Below, piece after piece: positions 42,105-52,849 of a DNA stretch of 64,000 bases (position 1 is its first letter; the number at the start of each line of letters is the position of its first letter). The notes below the pieces were generated by a model. The model saw only the letters and a program-made list of their open reading frames with translations, did not search any database and was not told the origin of the DNA. Both the position numbers and the translations under genes were made by a program. The DNA is from Paraburkholderia sp. (GTDB lineage Bacteria; Pseudomonadota; Gammaproteobacteria; Burkholderiales; Burkholderiaceae). Location: assembly GCF_028283785.1 (NCBI RefSeq), contig NZ_JAPWKB010000021.1, positions 106,791-170,790 of the forward strand, given 5' to 3'.

Positions 42105-42839
42105 ATGAACAGATTGAATGGAAAGACCGCTGTGATCACCGGTGGCGCGACCGGCATCGGCCGCGCCGCAGCAAAGCGCTTCATCGACGAGGGCGCGTTC
42201 GTCTTTATCTTCGGCCGGCGGCAGGACGCGCTCGACGCCGCTGTGGCCGACCTCGGGCCCAATGCGCGTGCGGTCAAAGGCTCGGTCTCCGATCTGGACG
42301 ACCTCGACCGGCTCTACGCGGCGGTGAAAGCCGAGCGCGGAAGCCTCGACATCGTCTTCGCCAACGCCGGAGCGGGAAGCCAGCTTGCGCTCGGCAAGAT
42401 CACCGCCGCGCACATCGACGAAACCTTCGACACCAATGTGAAGGGGACGATCTTCACGGTCCAGAAGGCGCTGCCGCTGATGGGCAACGGCGGTTCGATC
42501 ATCCTGACCGGATCGAGCGCCGGCACCACGGGCGCTCCGGCAATGAGCGCCTACAGCGCGAGCAAGGCGGCCGTGCGCAATCTTGCGCGGACCTGGGCGG
42601 AGGATCTGAAGGGCACCGGCATCCGGATAAACGTGTTGTCACCCGGAGCGACGGCGACCGAACTCGCGAAGGAAGCGCTAGGCGAGGAGGGTCAGAAAGT
42701 GTTCGCGTCGATGACGCCGCTTCAGCGCATGGCCGATCCTGCGGAGATCGCAGCGGTGGCCGCCTTTCTCGCGTCGCCGGACAGCAGCTTCATGACCGCC
42801 AGCGAGGTCGCCGTCGACGGCGGCCTTGCGCAACTCTGA
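42105..42839 (+). CDS. Short-chain dehydrogenase/reductase
   Basis: 244 residues. MNRLNGKTAVITGGATGIGRAAA, FANAGAGSQ, TGSSAGTTG and AYSASKAAVRNL are the SDR cofactor and catalytic motifs; ATELAKEALG and SEVAVDGGLAQL end the protein. GAAGGA lies nine bases before the ATG. Downstream on the same strand, 93 bases away, is an F420-type NADP reductase-like gene. The LysR gene at 41051 is divergent and is the probable regulator. Confidence 0.88.
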   Translation: MNRLNGKTAVITGGATGIGRAAAKRFIDEGAFVFIFGRRQDALDAAVADLGPNARAVKGSVSDLDDLDRLYAAVKAERGSLDIVFANAGAGSQLALGKITAAHIDETFDTNVKGTIFTVQKALPLMGNGGSIILTGSSAGTTGAPAMSAYSASKAAVRNLARTWAEDLKGTGIRINVLSPGATATELAKEALGEEGQKVFASMTPLQRMADPAEIAAVAAFLASPDSSFMTASEVAVDGGLAQL

Positions 42840-42932
42840 CACGCTACGCAAGCACGCACACACGCTGCGCCCGGCCGGTCGCTCCAATCGATATCCGGAG
42901 CCCGTCGGGCGTGGTCAACCCAAGGAAAATAG

Positions 42933-43532
42933 ATGAGCTACGCAATTATCGGTTTCGGCAAGATCGGCCAGGCGCTGGCCAAGGCATTTGCCCGAAGCGG
43001 CATCGAAGTATCCGTTGCAACCACTCGCGATCCGGAAAGCTTTGCTTCCGATGCGGCCGCGATCGGACCCAAGATCATTCCCAAGACACTGGCGGATGCG
43101 GTCAAGGCGGACATCGTCTTTCTGGCTGTCCGTTTCGAGTCGCATCGGGATGTCGCGAAGGCGCTGCCCAGCTGGGAGGGCAAGACCATCGTCGATGTGA
43201 CCAATACCTACGGTGTATCCCCTGAGGAACTGGGCGGACAACCTTCTTCCAGGGCGGTCGCGCAGGCCTTCACCGGCGGTAGACTGGTCAAGGGCTTCAA
43301 TCATCTGGGTGCTTCCGTCCTAGCGCAAGATCCGGTGGCACGTGGTGGCAGGCGAGTCGTGTTCCTCGCGAGCGACGATGACGCCGCCGCAACGGAGATG
43401 GGTACGCTTGCGGAAAATCTCGGTTTCGCGCCGATCAAACTGGGCGGGCTTTCGGAAGGGGGACTGCTCGTGCACGCGCGTGGAAACGTCTGGGGTCAAC
43501 TGATCTTCAAGGATCTGGTGAAGTTCGACTGA
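42933..43532 (+). CDS. NADPH-dependent F420 reductase-like protein
   Basis: 199 residues. MSYAIIGFGKIGQALAKAFARSG gives the N-terminal GxGxxG, and IVFLAVRFESHRDVAKAL with VDVTNTYG and GRLVKGFNHLGA follow the pattern of the F420H2:NADP oxidoreductase/ProC-like short family (NAD_binding, F420_oxidored). In organisms without F420 such proteins reduce other substrates with NADPH. AAGGA precedes the ATG. It is followed by a strong symmetrical hairpin before the convergent phosphatase gene. Confidence 0.8.
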   Translation: MSYAIIGFGKIGQALAKAFARSGIEVSVATTRDPESFASDAAAIGPKIIPKTLADAVKADIVFLAVRFESHRDVAKALPSWEGKTIVDVTNTYGVSPEELGGQPSSRAVAQAFTGGRLVKGFNHLGASVLAQDPVARGGRRVVFLASDDDAAATEMGTLAENLGFAPIKLGGLSEGGLLVHARGNVWGQLIFKDLVKFD

Positions 43533-43546
43533 TGGGGTTCTGGATC

Positions 43547-43581
43547 TTGACGCGGCGGTGTCGTGCACACCGTCGCGTCAA
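43547..43581. terminator. Long hairpin between convergent genes
   Basis: A 15-base arm starting TTGACGCG (43547-43561) pairs with one ending CGCGTCAA (43567-43581), one G-T wobble apart from perfect, around CGTGC. No U tract is present, so termination in either direction is inferred from position and stem strength. Confidence 0.6.
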
Positions 43582-43703
43582 ATCCTGATACGACCCATCC
43601 AGGAAAAATACAACGCCCGTCTGTAGATCGGCGGTTGGCATGGTGGTCACCGATGCCAACCGCCTGACGATCACGCGTTGATCAAACCGTCTGTGCTTCT
43701 CGA

Positions 43704-45788
43704 TCAGGCCGACAGCTTGATCGACACGCCGCTCGACGAATACGTCAGCGTGCCCTTCAACCCGCCATCCACCACGACCGAAGTGAACTTTGCGCTGGCC
43801 GCTGCGCCATTGATCAACGTGATCGTGTCGCCCGCCTTCGGCGTATAGCCGTTGACGAATGTCACGTGCAGCGTGCCGCCAGCAACGGTCACCTGGTCAC
43901 CCACCGACAACTGGCCGCCGCCCTGTCCATCGATGTCCAGTTCAAGCGTCGTGCCGGCCAGTTCGGTGAACTTGCCCGCCACCTTCACCGGCACCGATGC
44001 GGCAATGGTGATAGTGCCTGCCCCAAGGTACACGTCGCCAGTACCGAACGCGGTGGCAGATCCTGCCTCGAGCGTGCCGCCCTCGACTTCCGTACCCGCG
44101 CTGTAGGTGTTCGCACCCGCCAGTTCGAGCGTGCCGTCACCCTTGAACTTGAGCTTGCCCGAACCGGTAATGTCATTGCGCCAGATGTCGTAAGTGGCGA
44201 AGCTGCCGAGTGAAGAATCCATGCTGATGGTAACCAGACCGTTGAACGCGCCATATCCATCGCCTGCCTTGAACATGTCGAGGCGGCCCCAGCCTTCGGC
44301 ATCGGAGATGACCGGGTAACCCGACGCGAGCTCGGTGGTTTTGAGCACGACGCGGCGCTGATCGGCGCTCAGGTACGGATAGCGCGTTTCGAGCAGCACT
44401 TCGGCGCCCTTCGGCACGATCGGATCCGTGGTCGTCGAGTAGAGGTTGGCGTAACCCGACATGCCAACCGTCATGCGGCGCTCGAACTCGGTCTTGTTCT
44501 TGTCGTGGTCGTAGTACAGGTCGAAGCCACTGGCGGTGCTGTCCGTGCTCTGCGTGCCGGAGTGCAGATAGTCGTAAAAGTCTTTCCACGTGCTTGTGCC
44601 TGCCGCAGACTGCATCGTCGAGAGCGCCTGGCTGCGGGTCGAGGTCTTGAAGCTCGTGGTCAGGATGGTATTGACGTACTTGCTGGCGAGCGCGGAATTC
44701 TCTGCGCTGTACAGATTGGCCGCCGCTGCCGCGAGGCCGACCACGCGGCCGCCCATCACATCCAGCGGTGAGTGCACGCCAGCGATGATGCGGTATTCGC
44801 CGAACTTGAGCGCCGCCGAGTAGAACTCCTGGAAGCGTTCCGGCAGCGCATAGGCCATCGCGGCGGCGCGACGCACGTATTCGGCTTCGTGGCCGCTCGC
44901 AAAGCCACCGTTCTTTGCAGCACTCAGGCCCGCTGTCGGGGTCTGCGCGGACTGCAACGCCGGCACCACGATGCTCACGCCCTGGCTGGACCACATGTAC
45001 GGCCGCGCGTACTTGAAGTAGTACTTGGTCGTGTTGCCCGTCGCAAAGCTGCCGACACCGCTACTGCCGGCCATTGTGAAAACGTTGGCCAGCTGGCCCG
45101 ACGCATCGCCTTCCGAGACTGTGGCGCTGCTACCGGAAGTCGCGTTGACGTAGGTGATGGTTTCAGTCGCGTCCAGGCCACTGCGCCAGGCGGTAGCCAG
45201 CACGCCGGCACCTTCACCGAGGTTGTAATCCTTCGAGCCCACATCGACCTTGTACGCGACTTCACCGTCGCTGTCCTTGGCGGTATTGGAGGTGCCGTTG
45301 ACGCTGTTGTCGCGGCTGGCTGCGACGGATTCGACGTAGCTGGTGTTGGTGCTGATGATGCTGCTGTTGAGAATCGTGCCGCCGCTGCTGGCCGTGCCGT
45401 CCCACGTCGAGGCAGGAACCGATGCGCAGGCGACGCCGGTATCCGGGTCGGTGCTCGCGCTCAAGCCGGAACCACTGTAGGTATCGGCATCGACATAGGC
45501 GGTAACCGGCGTCCACAGATCCAGGAAGCCCTTGAGCGCCCGGACCGCAGCGTTGGTGGTGACCGAGTCGTAGCAGGAATTGTCCGCCAGATTGGTGTAG
45601 TAGGTGTCGACGTAGGCCGGAACCGACGTGTTGACCGGCGCACTGTCGACGGTACTCGGGTCGGCAGGCGCCGACGGCACGGTCGTCGAGCTTGCGGTCG
45701 TTGCTGAATTGGAGCCGCCACATGCAGAAAGCAATGCCAGGCTCACGAATGATGCAATCTGGAGAGATCTGCTATTTAGCTGAAACAT
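43704..45788 (-). CDS. Lipoprotein PAP2-type acid phosphatase with autotransporter-like C-terminal beta region
   Basis: 694 residues. The leader ends LLSAC (lipobox Cys23), then a low-complexity Ser/Thr linker. The PAP2/haloperoxidase core is present: K255-x6-RP263, ASGH (His300) and R333-x5-H339-x3-D343. From about 543 the sequence changes to SGKLKFKGDGTLELAGANTY, VEGGTLEAGSATAFGTG and VYLGAGT, the autotransporter-associated beta-strand repeat, ending without an outer-membrane barrel. It should dephosphorylate substrates outside the cytoplasm while lipid-anchored; the C-terminal beta solenoid may bind polysaccharide or stabilise it. It is divergent from a secretin gene. Confidence 0.8.
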   Translation of the reverse strand: MFQLNSRSLQIASFVSLALLSACGGSNSATTASSTTVPSAPADPSTVDSAPVNTSVPAYVDTYYTNLADNSCYDSVTTNAAVRALKGFLDLWTPVTAYVDADTYSGSGLSASTDPDTGVACASVPASTWDGTASSGGTILNSSIISTNTSYVESVAASRDNSVNGTSNTAKDSDGEVAYKVDVGSKDYNLGEGAGVLATAWRSGLDATETITYVNATSGSSATVSEGDASGQLANVFTMAGSSGVGSFATGNTTKYYFKYARPYMWSSQGVSIVVPALQSAQTPTAGLSAAKNGGFASGHEAEYVRRAAAMAYALPERFQEFYSAALKFGEYRIIAGVHSPLDVMGGRVVGLAAAAANLYSAENSALASKYVNTILTTSFKTSTRSQALSTMQSAAGTSTWKDFYDYLHSGTQSTDSTASGFDLYYDHDKNKTEFERRMTVGMSGYANLYSTTTDPIVPKGAEVLLETRYPYLSADQRRVVLKTTELASGYPVISDAEGWGRLDMFKAGDGYGAFNGLVTISMDSSLGSFATYDIWRNDITGSGKLKFKGDGTLELAGANTYSAGTEVEGGTLEAGSATAFGTGDVYLGAGTITIAASVPVKVAGKFTELAGTTLELDIDGQGGGQLSVGDQVTVAGGTLHVTFVNGYTPKAGDTITLINGAAASAKFTSVVVDGGLKGTLTYSSSGVSIKLSA

Positions 45789-46339
45789 ACGCGGAAATCC
45801 TTAAGGACAAGACCGGGGGAAATCGCGCATCGTAAATTTACATTTTTAAAGTTTCATTACATTCGAGATATTTCTTCGAATGTTCTCTCTTCGTCTCGCT
45901 GTTTGCGGATACGGACCGAATGGTCGCGCTGTGTCAGGTGCTGCCGTGCCCACTCGCAAGACATCAGCCGGCATGGATTCCGGCTTGCGAGGTTGGGCGC
46001 AACGAATGGCTTCCCGAGTGCCCGCGACGCGTGGCGCAAGACCAGCAAATCCTCAATGATTGCGGCTGCCGATACAGCCAGATATTGCAAAATATTATCA
46101 AAAGTTTCGGTTAGAAAATCAAATGCACGCTTTCTTAATACCGAAACTACATCGCCATATAATCCGCTTTTTCGCCACGAAATTTTAGATTTTTAATATG
46201 TATGCAAACTCATTGCAGCACGAATTAATTAGAAACTTTTCGAAATATCTGTGACTGTTTAGTGAAAAATAAAAAATATCGCCGAAATTAATCCAAAGAA
46301 TCAGCGGCAAGTTCATCGATTATTCGGCAAACAATCTAC
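45789..46339. other. AT-rich divergent intergenic region (phosphatase / gspD)
   Basis: 551 bases. The part from about 46070 to 46330 is strikingly AT-rich compared with the rest of the window. It must contain both promoters. Short frames on each strand (for example plus 45920-46114) do not resemble known proteins. No clear inverted repeat was identified. Confidence 0.5.
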
Positions 46340-48427
46340 ATGAAACGACAATCTCTTCGCAGTCTGTTTTCCTCCGTGGTCTGTACATCGCTTCTGCTTT
46401 GTTCGCATGAGTCCCAGGCCAGCGTCACGATGAATTTTGCGAGTGCGGATATCACTGAGGTGGCGCGCGCGATCGGCGTGGCCACCGGAAAGACCATAAT
46501 CGTCGATCCGCGAGTGAAAGGCATCATCGATCTGACATCGGAAAAACCTGTGTCCGAGGAGGTGGCCATCAAGACACTTCAGTCCGCATTGCGGATGCAG
46601 GGGTTCTCGCTATTACAGGATCACGGCGTATACAAGATCGTGCCGGAGGCTGACGCAAAGCTGCAAGGCGTGTCGACCTATGTTGGAAATGAGCCCGTCG
46701 CCAAAGGCGACCAGGTTGTCACTCAAGTGTTTCACCTGCGCAGGGCTTCCGCGAGTAGCGTCTTGCCGATCCTGCGCCCACTCATTTCGCCGAACAACAC
46801 GGTCAGCGCCTATTCCGGCAACAACACGGTTGTGGTCACCGATTACGCGGACAATATCCGGAGAATCGCGGCGGTTATCGCCGGTATCGACGCCGCTTCC
46901 GACGCGCATATCGATGTCGTACAGCTCAACTTCGCCGATGCTGCGACCATTGTTCCCCAGCTTCAAAAGCTGCTGGATTTAAGTGCGCTTGGTGAATCGG
47001 ACCCGACGCAGAAAGTGACCGTCGCGGCGGACCCCCGCACCAACTCGGTCGTGCTGCGCACGAATGAGGCCGCGCGCCTGAGCGAGGCGGAAGCACTCGT
47101 TATCAAGCTCGATACACCGGTTCGGACGCCGGGAAATATTCACATCGTTAGCCTGCGAAATGCCGATGCTACAGAAATGGCAAAGACGCTTCGCAAGGTA
47201 CTGGGTCTGTCGAGCGCCGGGAATTCGACCGACAGCACGAGCCAATCCAAAAGCAGCGGGCAAAGCGCATCCAAGCTTTCGGATAGCGATGGCTCATTGC
47301 CGCCATTACCCAGTTCCGGTAGCGGAAGCTCTTCGGGTACGTCGAGCACGTCGTCGACGTCGTCTTCATCGTCGTCTCCGTTTAGCGGCGCCACCGGAAG
47401 TGCTTCAGGCGGAACAGGTGACGGCGACGATAAAGCGAGCGGCGAAATCGTCGCCGATGTGTCGACCAATTCATTGATCATCACCGCGTCGGAACCCGTC
47501 TTCAGGAATCTCAGTACGATTATCAGCCGGCTGGATCAACGCAAGGTTCAGGTCTATATCGAATCGCTGATCATGGAAGTGTCGTCGGATAAAACCGGGC
47601 AGTTCGGTATTCAGTGGCTGACCACGACCGGCCTCGCGGCCCTCGCCGAAACGACGACCAATGTGGGGATCGTCGCGGGCTTTGGAAATATTCTCGGCAC
47701 CAAAGGTCTATTCCAGGCCATACAGACGAGCTCCGACGTGAATATTTTATCCACGCCGAGTCTGGTTACGCTCGACAACCACGAAGCCCGGATACTCGTC
47801 GGAACGAACATTCCGGTCGAGACCGGTACGTATTCGACCGCGAGTACGAGTTCCTCTTCTGCGTCGGCATTCAATACGTACGATCGCCAGGACGTCGGGA
47901 TCATGCTGGACGTGAAGCCGCAGATCAACCAGGGCGGAACGATCAAGTTGCAGCTCTATCAGGAAGATTCGAGTGTCATCAGCGGATCGGCGGACAATGC
48001 CGGCGGATCGAGTATCAACAAGCGCTCGCTGCAATCCACGATCCTTGCCGACGATGGTCAGATCGTGGTGCTGGGCGGCTTGATAAGCGATGCGTATGAC
48101 AATGCGAACAGCCGGCTGCCGTGGATTTCAAAGGTACCGTTGTTGGGATATCTGTTCAGGAACGAAACGAAGAGCAGAGTAAAGACGAACCTGCTGATCT
48201 TTCTGCGGCCGGTGATCGTAAAGGACGCGTCCACATTGAAAGCGATCTCAGCGGACCGGTACGGCTATATCCGCGGAAAATCGCTCAACTATAAAACCGA
48301 TAACTGGACGGAGAAGGACGACACGCAACCGGTTCCGCCGCCGGACAATGGCAATCAGCCGGACGGCGCAGCCAATGTGTTCGACCTGACGCATATGGAG
48401 CCCAAGCTGGATAGCAACGCGAAGTGA
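46340..48427 (+). CDS. gspD: Type II secretion secretin GspD (orphan copy)
   Basis: 695 residues. Signal peptide to SQA-S, then an N0 domain (VTMNFASADITEVARAIG; about 29-100), N1 and N2 domains (VFHLRRASASSVLPIL; VVQLNFADAATIVPQL) and N3, which is interrupted by a Ser-rich stretch (291-357). The secretin core includes VYIESLIMEVSS, LSTPSLVTLDN and the KVPLLGYLFR gate region near the end. It would form the outer-membrane channel of a type II system. No other gsp gene is nearby, and a lipoprotein phosphatase gene is divergent, so it may work with a system encoded elsewhere. Confidence 0.9.
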   Translation: MKRQSLRSLFSSVVCTSLLLCSHESQASVTMNFASADITEVARAIGVATGKTIIVDPRVKGIIDLTSEKPVSEEVAIKTLQSALRMQGFSLLQDHGVYKIVPEADAKLQGVSTYVGNEPVAKGDQVVTQVFHLRRASASSVLPILRPLISPNNTVSAYSGNNTVVVTDYADNIRRIAAVIAGIDAASDAHIDVVQLNFADAATIVPQLQKLLDLSALGESDPTQKVTVAADPRTNSVVLRTNEAARLSEAEALVIKLDTPVRTPGNIHIVSLRNADATEMAKTLRKVLGLSSAGNSTDSTSQSKSSGQSASKLSDSDGSLPPLPSSGSGSSSGTSSTSSTSSSSSSPFSGATGSASGGTGDGDDKASGEIVADVSTNSLIITASEPVFRNLSTIISRLDQRKVQVYIESLIMEVSSDKTGQFGIQWLTTTGLAALAETTTNVGIVAGFGNILGTKGLFQAIQTSSDVNILSTPSLVTLDNHEARILVGTNIPVETGTYSTASTSSSSASAFNTYDRQDVGIMLDVKPQINQGGTIKLQLYQEDSSVISGSADNAGGSSINKRSLQSTILADDGQIVVLGGLISDAYDNANSRLPWISKVPLLGYLFRNETKSRVKTNLLIFLRPVIVKDASTLKAISADRYGYIRGKSLNYKTDNWTEKDDTQPVPPPDNGNQPDGAANVFDLTHMEPKLDSNAK

Positions 48428-48804
48428 GCGTCGAGAGGACGCTTCGCCGGAAGTTCAACTGGCGTGGGGACACGCCAGTTCACTGCGCGGGCTTGAGATA
48501 CCCGTCCTCTCGCTATCTTTTCGACAAATGCCGAGCCACCCGGCATCTTCGACAGTGCCATACCTGCTTCGGAGCAGACGACGTTGTCGGTCGCCGTACC
48601 GGCCAGGTCGGCAAGCGACTCTGTACACACGCGATCCCCGCACACGCGCAAAAATTTTGCGCTTCATGCCGCGAAAATCGCGAAATTCGGGCATGGGGAG
48701 AGAAGAAATTGTATCTCTGCGCGCGGCTCGATAACGACGGCTTCTACAGCGATTCGTGAGTATGTAACCCGGCCTGCGTACGCTGCGACCGGGTCCGCAA
48801 ACAC
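48428..48804. other. Intergenic region after gspD
   Basis: 377 bases between convergent genes, containing the hairpin at 48457-48480. A minus-strand frame (48355-48651) has protein-like stretches such as SLADLAGTATDNVVC but I recognise no family and it overlaps gspD and the hairpin. No gene is called. Confidence 0.4.
48457..48480 (+). terminator. Hairpin after gspD
   Basis: Perfect 10-bp arms AACTGGCGTG (48457-48466) and CACGCCAGTT (48471-48480) around GGGA, 29 bases after the gspD stop. No U tract follows, so function as a terminator is inferred from position. Confidence 0.6.
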
Positions 48805-49801
48805 CTACATCACGAGCACCGCTTTAGCCCCATCCGGCGACCCGTAAGCCATCGCGAGTTCGATCTGATCGCTACGGAATTCCTTGCCGATTCGGGTCGT
48901 GAACATGGGATCGTCGATCATGCCTTCAAGCGTTTTCAGCGCGGCAACGAGCCTTGTCTGCTCCTTTACCGTCCGGCTTTCGAAATTGCTGAACCGCTTC
49001 ATGGTCAGGTTCTTCATCATGAACAGGACGGACTGAATGGAGACCGGCGCAGCGCCGCCCAAAAACCCGTAGAAATAGATCGTCGAATTCATCGGCAAGC
49101 TGGGTACGATTGTCGTTAGCAGGTCGCCGCCGACGCCATCGAATACCGCCGTCGTTCCGAGTTCGGTGGCCAGCGCACCGAGCGTGTCGGTGAAGCCCCT
49201 CGGTGGTGACGATGACATGCTCGACGCCCAAACGGGACAGCGCGTCGCGCGCGGCCGTGGTCCGCACCAGAAAAATCGCCGGCATGTTTCTGCTGCGCGC
49301 AAGCGCAGCGAGCGCGTGGCCGGTGGCCGAATTCCCGGCCGTGACGATGACACCTTTGTGGCCCGCGTCGGCGATCTCGTCGAGAAACGCGTAGGCCGTC
49401 ATTACGTTGACGAGCGAGCCGCAATAGTCGCGCGTGCGGACATGCTCCGGCAAGATCAGGCAGGCCATATAAGGCACATGTGCCCGTTCGCACCACAGCC
49501 CGACACTCTCCGGGCGTCTGTCGAGCGACCGGTAGATCGCCACCTGCCTGCCCATATATTCGACGGGTACGCCGGCGCCCACCGCGATCACGCGTCCGGC
49601 TCCCGACGCACCCCACACGTCATGCTGACCCAGCACGAACGCATTGCCGGCCGCCGTGGGCATCTTCAGGAAAGTCTTGTCGCCGTGGTTGATCGCCGAC
49701 GCATCCATGTCGATCAGCACATGACCGGGCGCAGGTTCGTTCGGCGTCGGGATGTCACGAACCTCAAGCTCGCGGCCAGGCGTTACACAAATCGCTTTCA
49801 T
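48805..49801 (-). pseudogene. Zinc-less MDR oxidoreductase disrupted by a one-base frameshift
   Basis: From ATG 49801 the frame reads MKAICVTPGRELEVRD, a GroES-like domain (SAINHGDKTFLK, WGASGAGRV) and a Rossmann start (IVTAGNSATGHALAALARS, FLVRTTAARDAL) up to LGVEHVIVTTEG. There it shifts; the homologous remainder (FTDTLGALATELG, AVFDGVGGDLL, ending GSPDGAKAVLVM at 48805) is in another frame. Removing one base from the CCCC run at 49196-49199 joins them into 331 residues, normal for the family. The intact enzyme would be a quinone/enoyl reductase. It is divergent from the LysR gene at 49930. Real mutation or sequencing error cannot be told apart here. Confidence 0.85.
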
Positions 49802-49897
49802 CGTTCAGATCCTCTGGTTTAGGTGTCGGTGACTGCATGACCCGTACGATAAGCAACTTCAGTCATTGCCGAAACGCTGTCTCAGGACATACCATCC

Positions 49898-49912
49898 ATT
49901 CCATTCTGGAAT
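49898..49912. promoter_or_regulatory. Inverted repeat before the LysR gene at 49930
   Basis: ATTCCA and TGGAAT flank TTC, giving a T-N11-A box 17 bases upstream of the LysR start, consistent with autoregulation. Confidence 0.45.
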
Positions 49913-49929
49913 TGATGCGAGTAGCCCCT

Positions 49930-50823
49930 ATGGATCGAGTGAACGCGATTCGCCTGTTTGTACGCCTCGTCGAGTGCGGCAGTTTTTCCGCCGTCGGCAG
50001 GGAGGAAGGCATTGGACAGCCTGCGGTCAGCAAGCAGATCGGTGCGCTGGAGCGGCATCTGGGTGCCCAGCTCGTTTTGCGGACTTCGCGCCAGGTCGTG
50101 ATCACGGACGCGGGACAAACGTTCTACGAGTCGGCGAGGCAACTGGTGGACGACTTCGACGCGCTCGAGTCGTCGGTCGGTGAGCGCCAGCAGTCGCCAC
50201 GCGGCGTGGTCAGAGTCAATACGGCGCCGGCGCATGGCCGGCTTTGTATTACGCCGCTGCTACCGGCGTTTTTTCGTCAGTATCCGGACGTCGCGATCGA
50301 GTTGTCGGTGTCGGAGCGGCATGTCGATCTGGTCGGCGACGGCGTCGATCTGGCGGTTCGTCATGGACGGCTGGTGGACTCGTCCCTGACCGCGCGCAAG
50401 CTGTCCGAGACCGACTTCGTGCTTGCGGCAAGCCCGGCTTATCTGGCGGCTCACGGCATTCCGACGCGGCTTGCGGACCTCGATCAGCACACCTGCATCG
50501 TTTTTGCGAATGGCCGCGAGCGTTATCCGTGGTCGCTGAAGGTTGGGAAGGAGCGAGTGTCGTATGTGCCGCACGGCTCGCTGCTGACGGGCGATGCGGA
50601 GCATATTCGAGCGGCCGTGTTGTGCGGCCTGGGCATTGCCCAGGCGCCGTACTGGCTGATGGCGAAAGAGATTCAGTCCGGCGAGATCGACGTGGTGCTG
50701 CCGGATCTGCAACCCGAGCGCGTGCCGATTCACCTTGTCTATCCAGCGGGTCGCCGCGTACCGATGAGGGTCCGGGTGTTTATCGACTATCTGGTTGCGG
50801 CATTTGCGCGTGAAGAACCTTGA
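49930..50823 (+). CDS. LysR-family regulator
   Basis: 297 residues. MDRVNAIRLFVRLVECGSFSAVGREEGIGQPAVSKQIGALERHLGAQLVLRTSRQ is the LysR DNA-binding head (HTH about 18-37, with LVLRTSR wing). VRVNTAPAHG starts the effector domain. It is divergent from the frameshifted oxidoreductase at 48805-49801, so its normal target may now be non-functional. A longer in-frame start at 49837 is possible but lacks protein-like content. Confidence 0.87.
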   Translation: MDRVNAIRLFVRLVECGSFSAVGREEGIGQPAVSKQIGALERHLGAQLVLRTSRQVVITDAGQTFYESARQLVDDFDALESSVGERQQSPRGVVRVNTAPAHGRLCITPLLPAFFRQYPDVAIELSVSERHVDLVGDGVDLAVRHGRLVDSSLTARKLSETDFVLAASPAYLAAHGIPTRLADLDQHTCIVFANGRERYPWSLKVGKERVSYVPHGSLLTGDAEHIRAAVLCGLGIAQAPYWLMAKEIQSGEIDVVLPDLQPERVPIHLVYPAGRRVPMRVRVFIDYLVAAFAREEP

Positions 50824-50860
50824 CGCGCAGTGCCGTCACACGCTGCTGCGAGTGGGCCGA

Positions 50861-50884
50861 CGCCGACACGTCCCCGTGTCGGCG
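50861..50884. terminator. Hairpin between convergent LysR and ABC-F genes
   Basis: Perfect 10-bp arms CGCCGACACG (50861-50870) and CGTGTCGGCG (50875-50884) around TCCC, in a 99-base gap between two gene ends. No U tract; a bidirectional terminator is the likely role. Confidence 0.6.
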
Positions 50885-50922
50885 ATCTACGTGTCGGGTT
50901 CGAATGGCGGCGTAGCCGTACG

Positions 50923-52602
<1,680 letters not shown>

Positions 52603-52849
52603 AAGGAGCTACTTCGGAGAGGAGTGGCATGATAGCCGACCGGACGTGCTGGGGCCGCTTCTTTTCTGAGCCGCGTGCGCTTTGCGGCGCGCGCCGGCCG
52701 TGCAGCACGGCATGCGCGGGCGCATCGGGCGCACCTGTTTCGGGGCCCGCGACTGCCATAAAGCGACCCATCGCTGACGCTTGAACGATGCAAGGAGAAT
52801 GCCCGCTTCGCGACGTGGCCGATCGCCCGGCCAATGGGTTCAACAGGGA

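Noticed and set aside
45920..46114. A 64-codon frame in the phosphatase/gspD gap
   Set aside because: No ribosome site, no family resemblance, and it ends in the AT-rich promoter region.
48355..48651. A minus-strand frame after gspD with a protein-like stretch
   Set aside because: It overlaps the gspD coding end and a hairpin and matches no family I know; kept only as a note.
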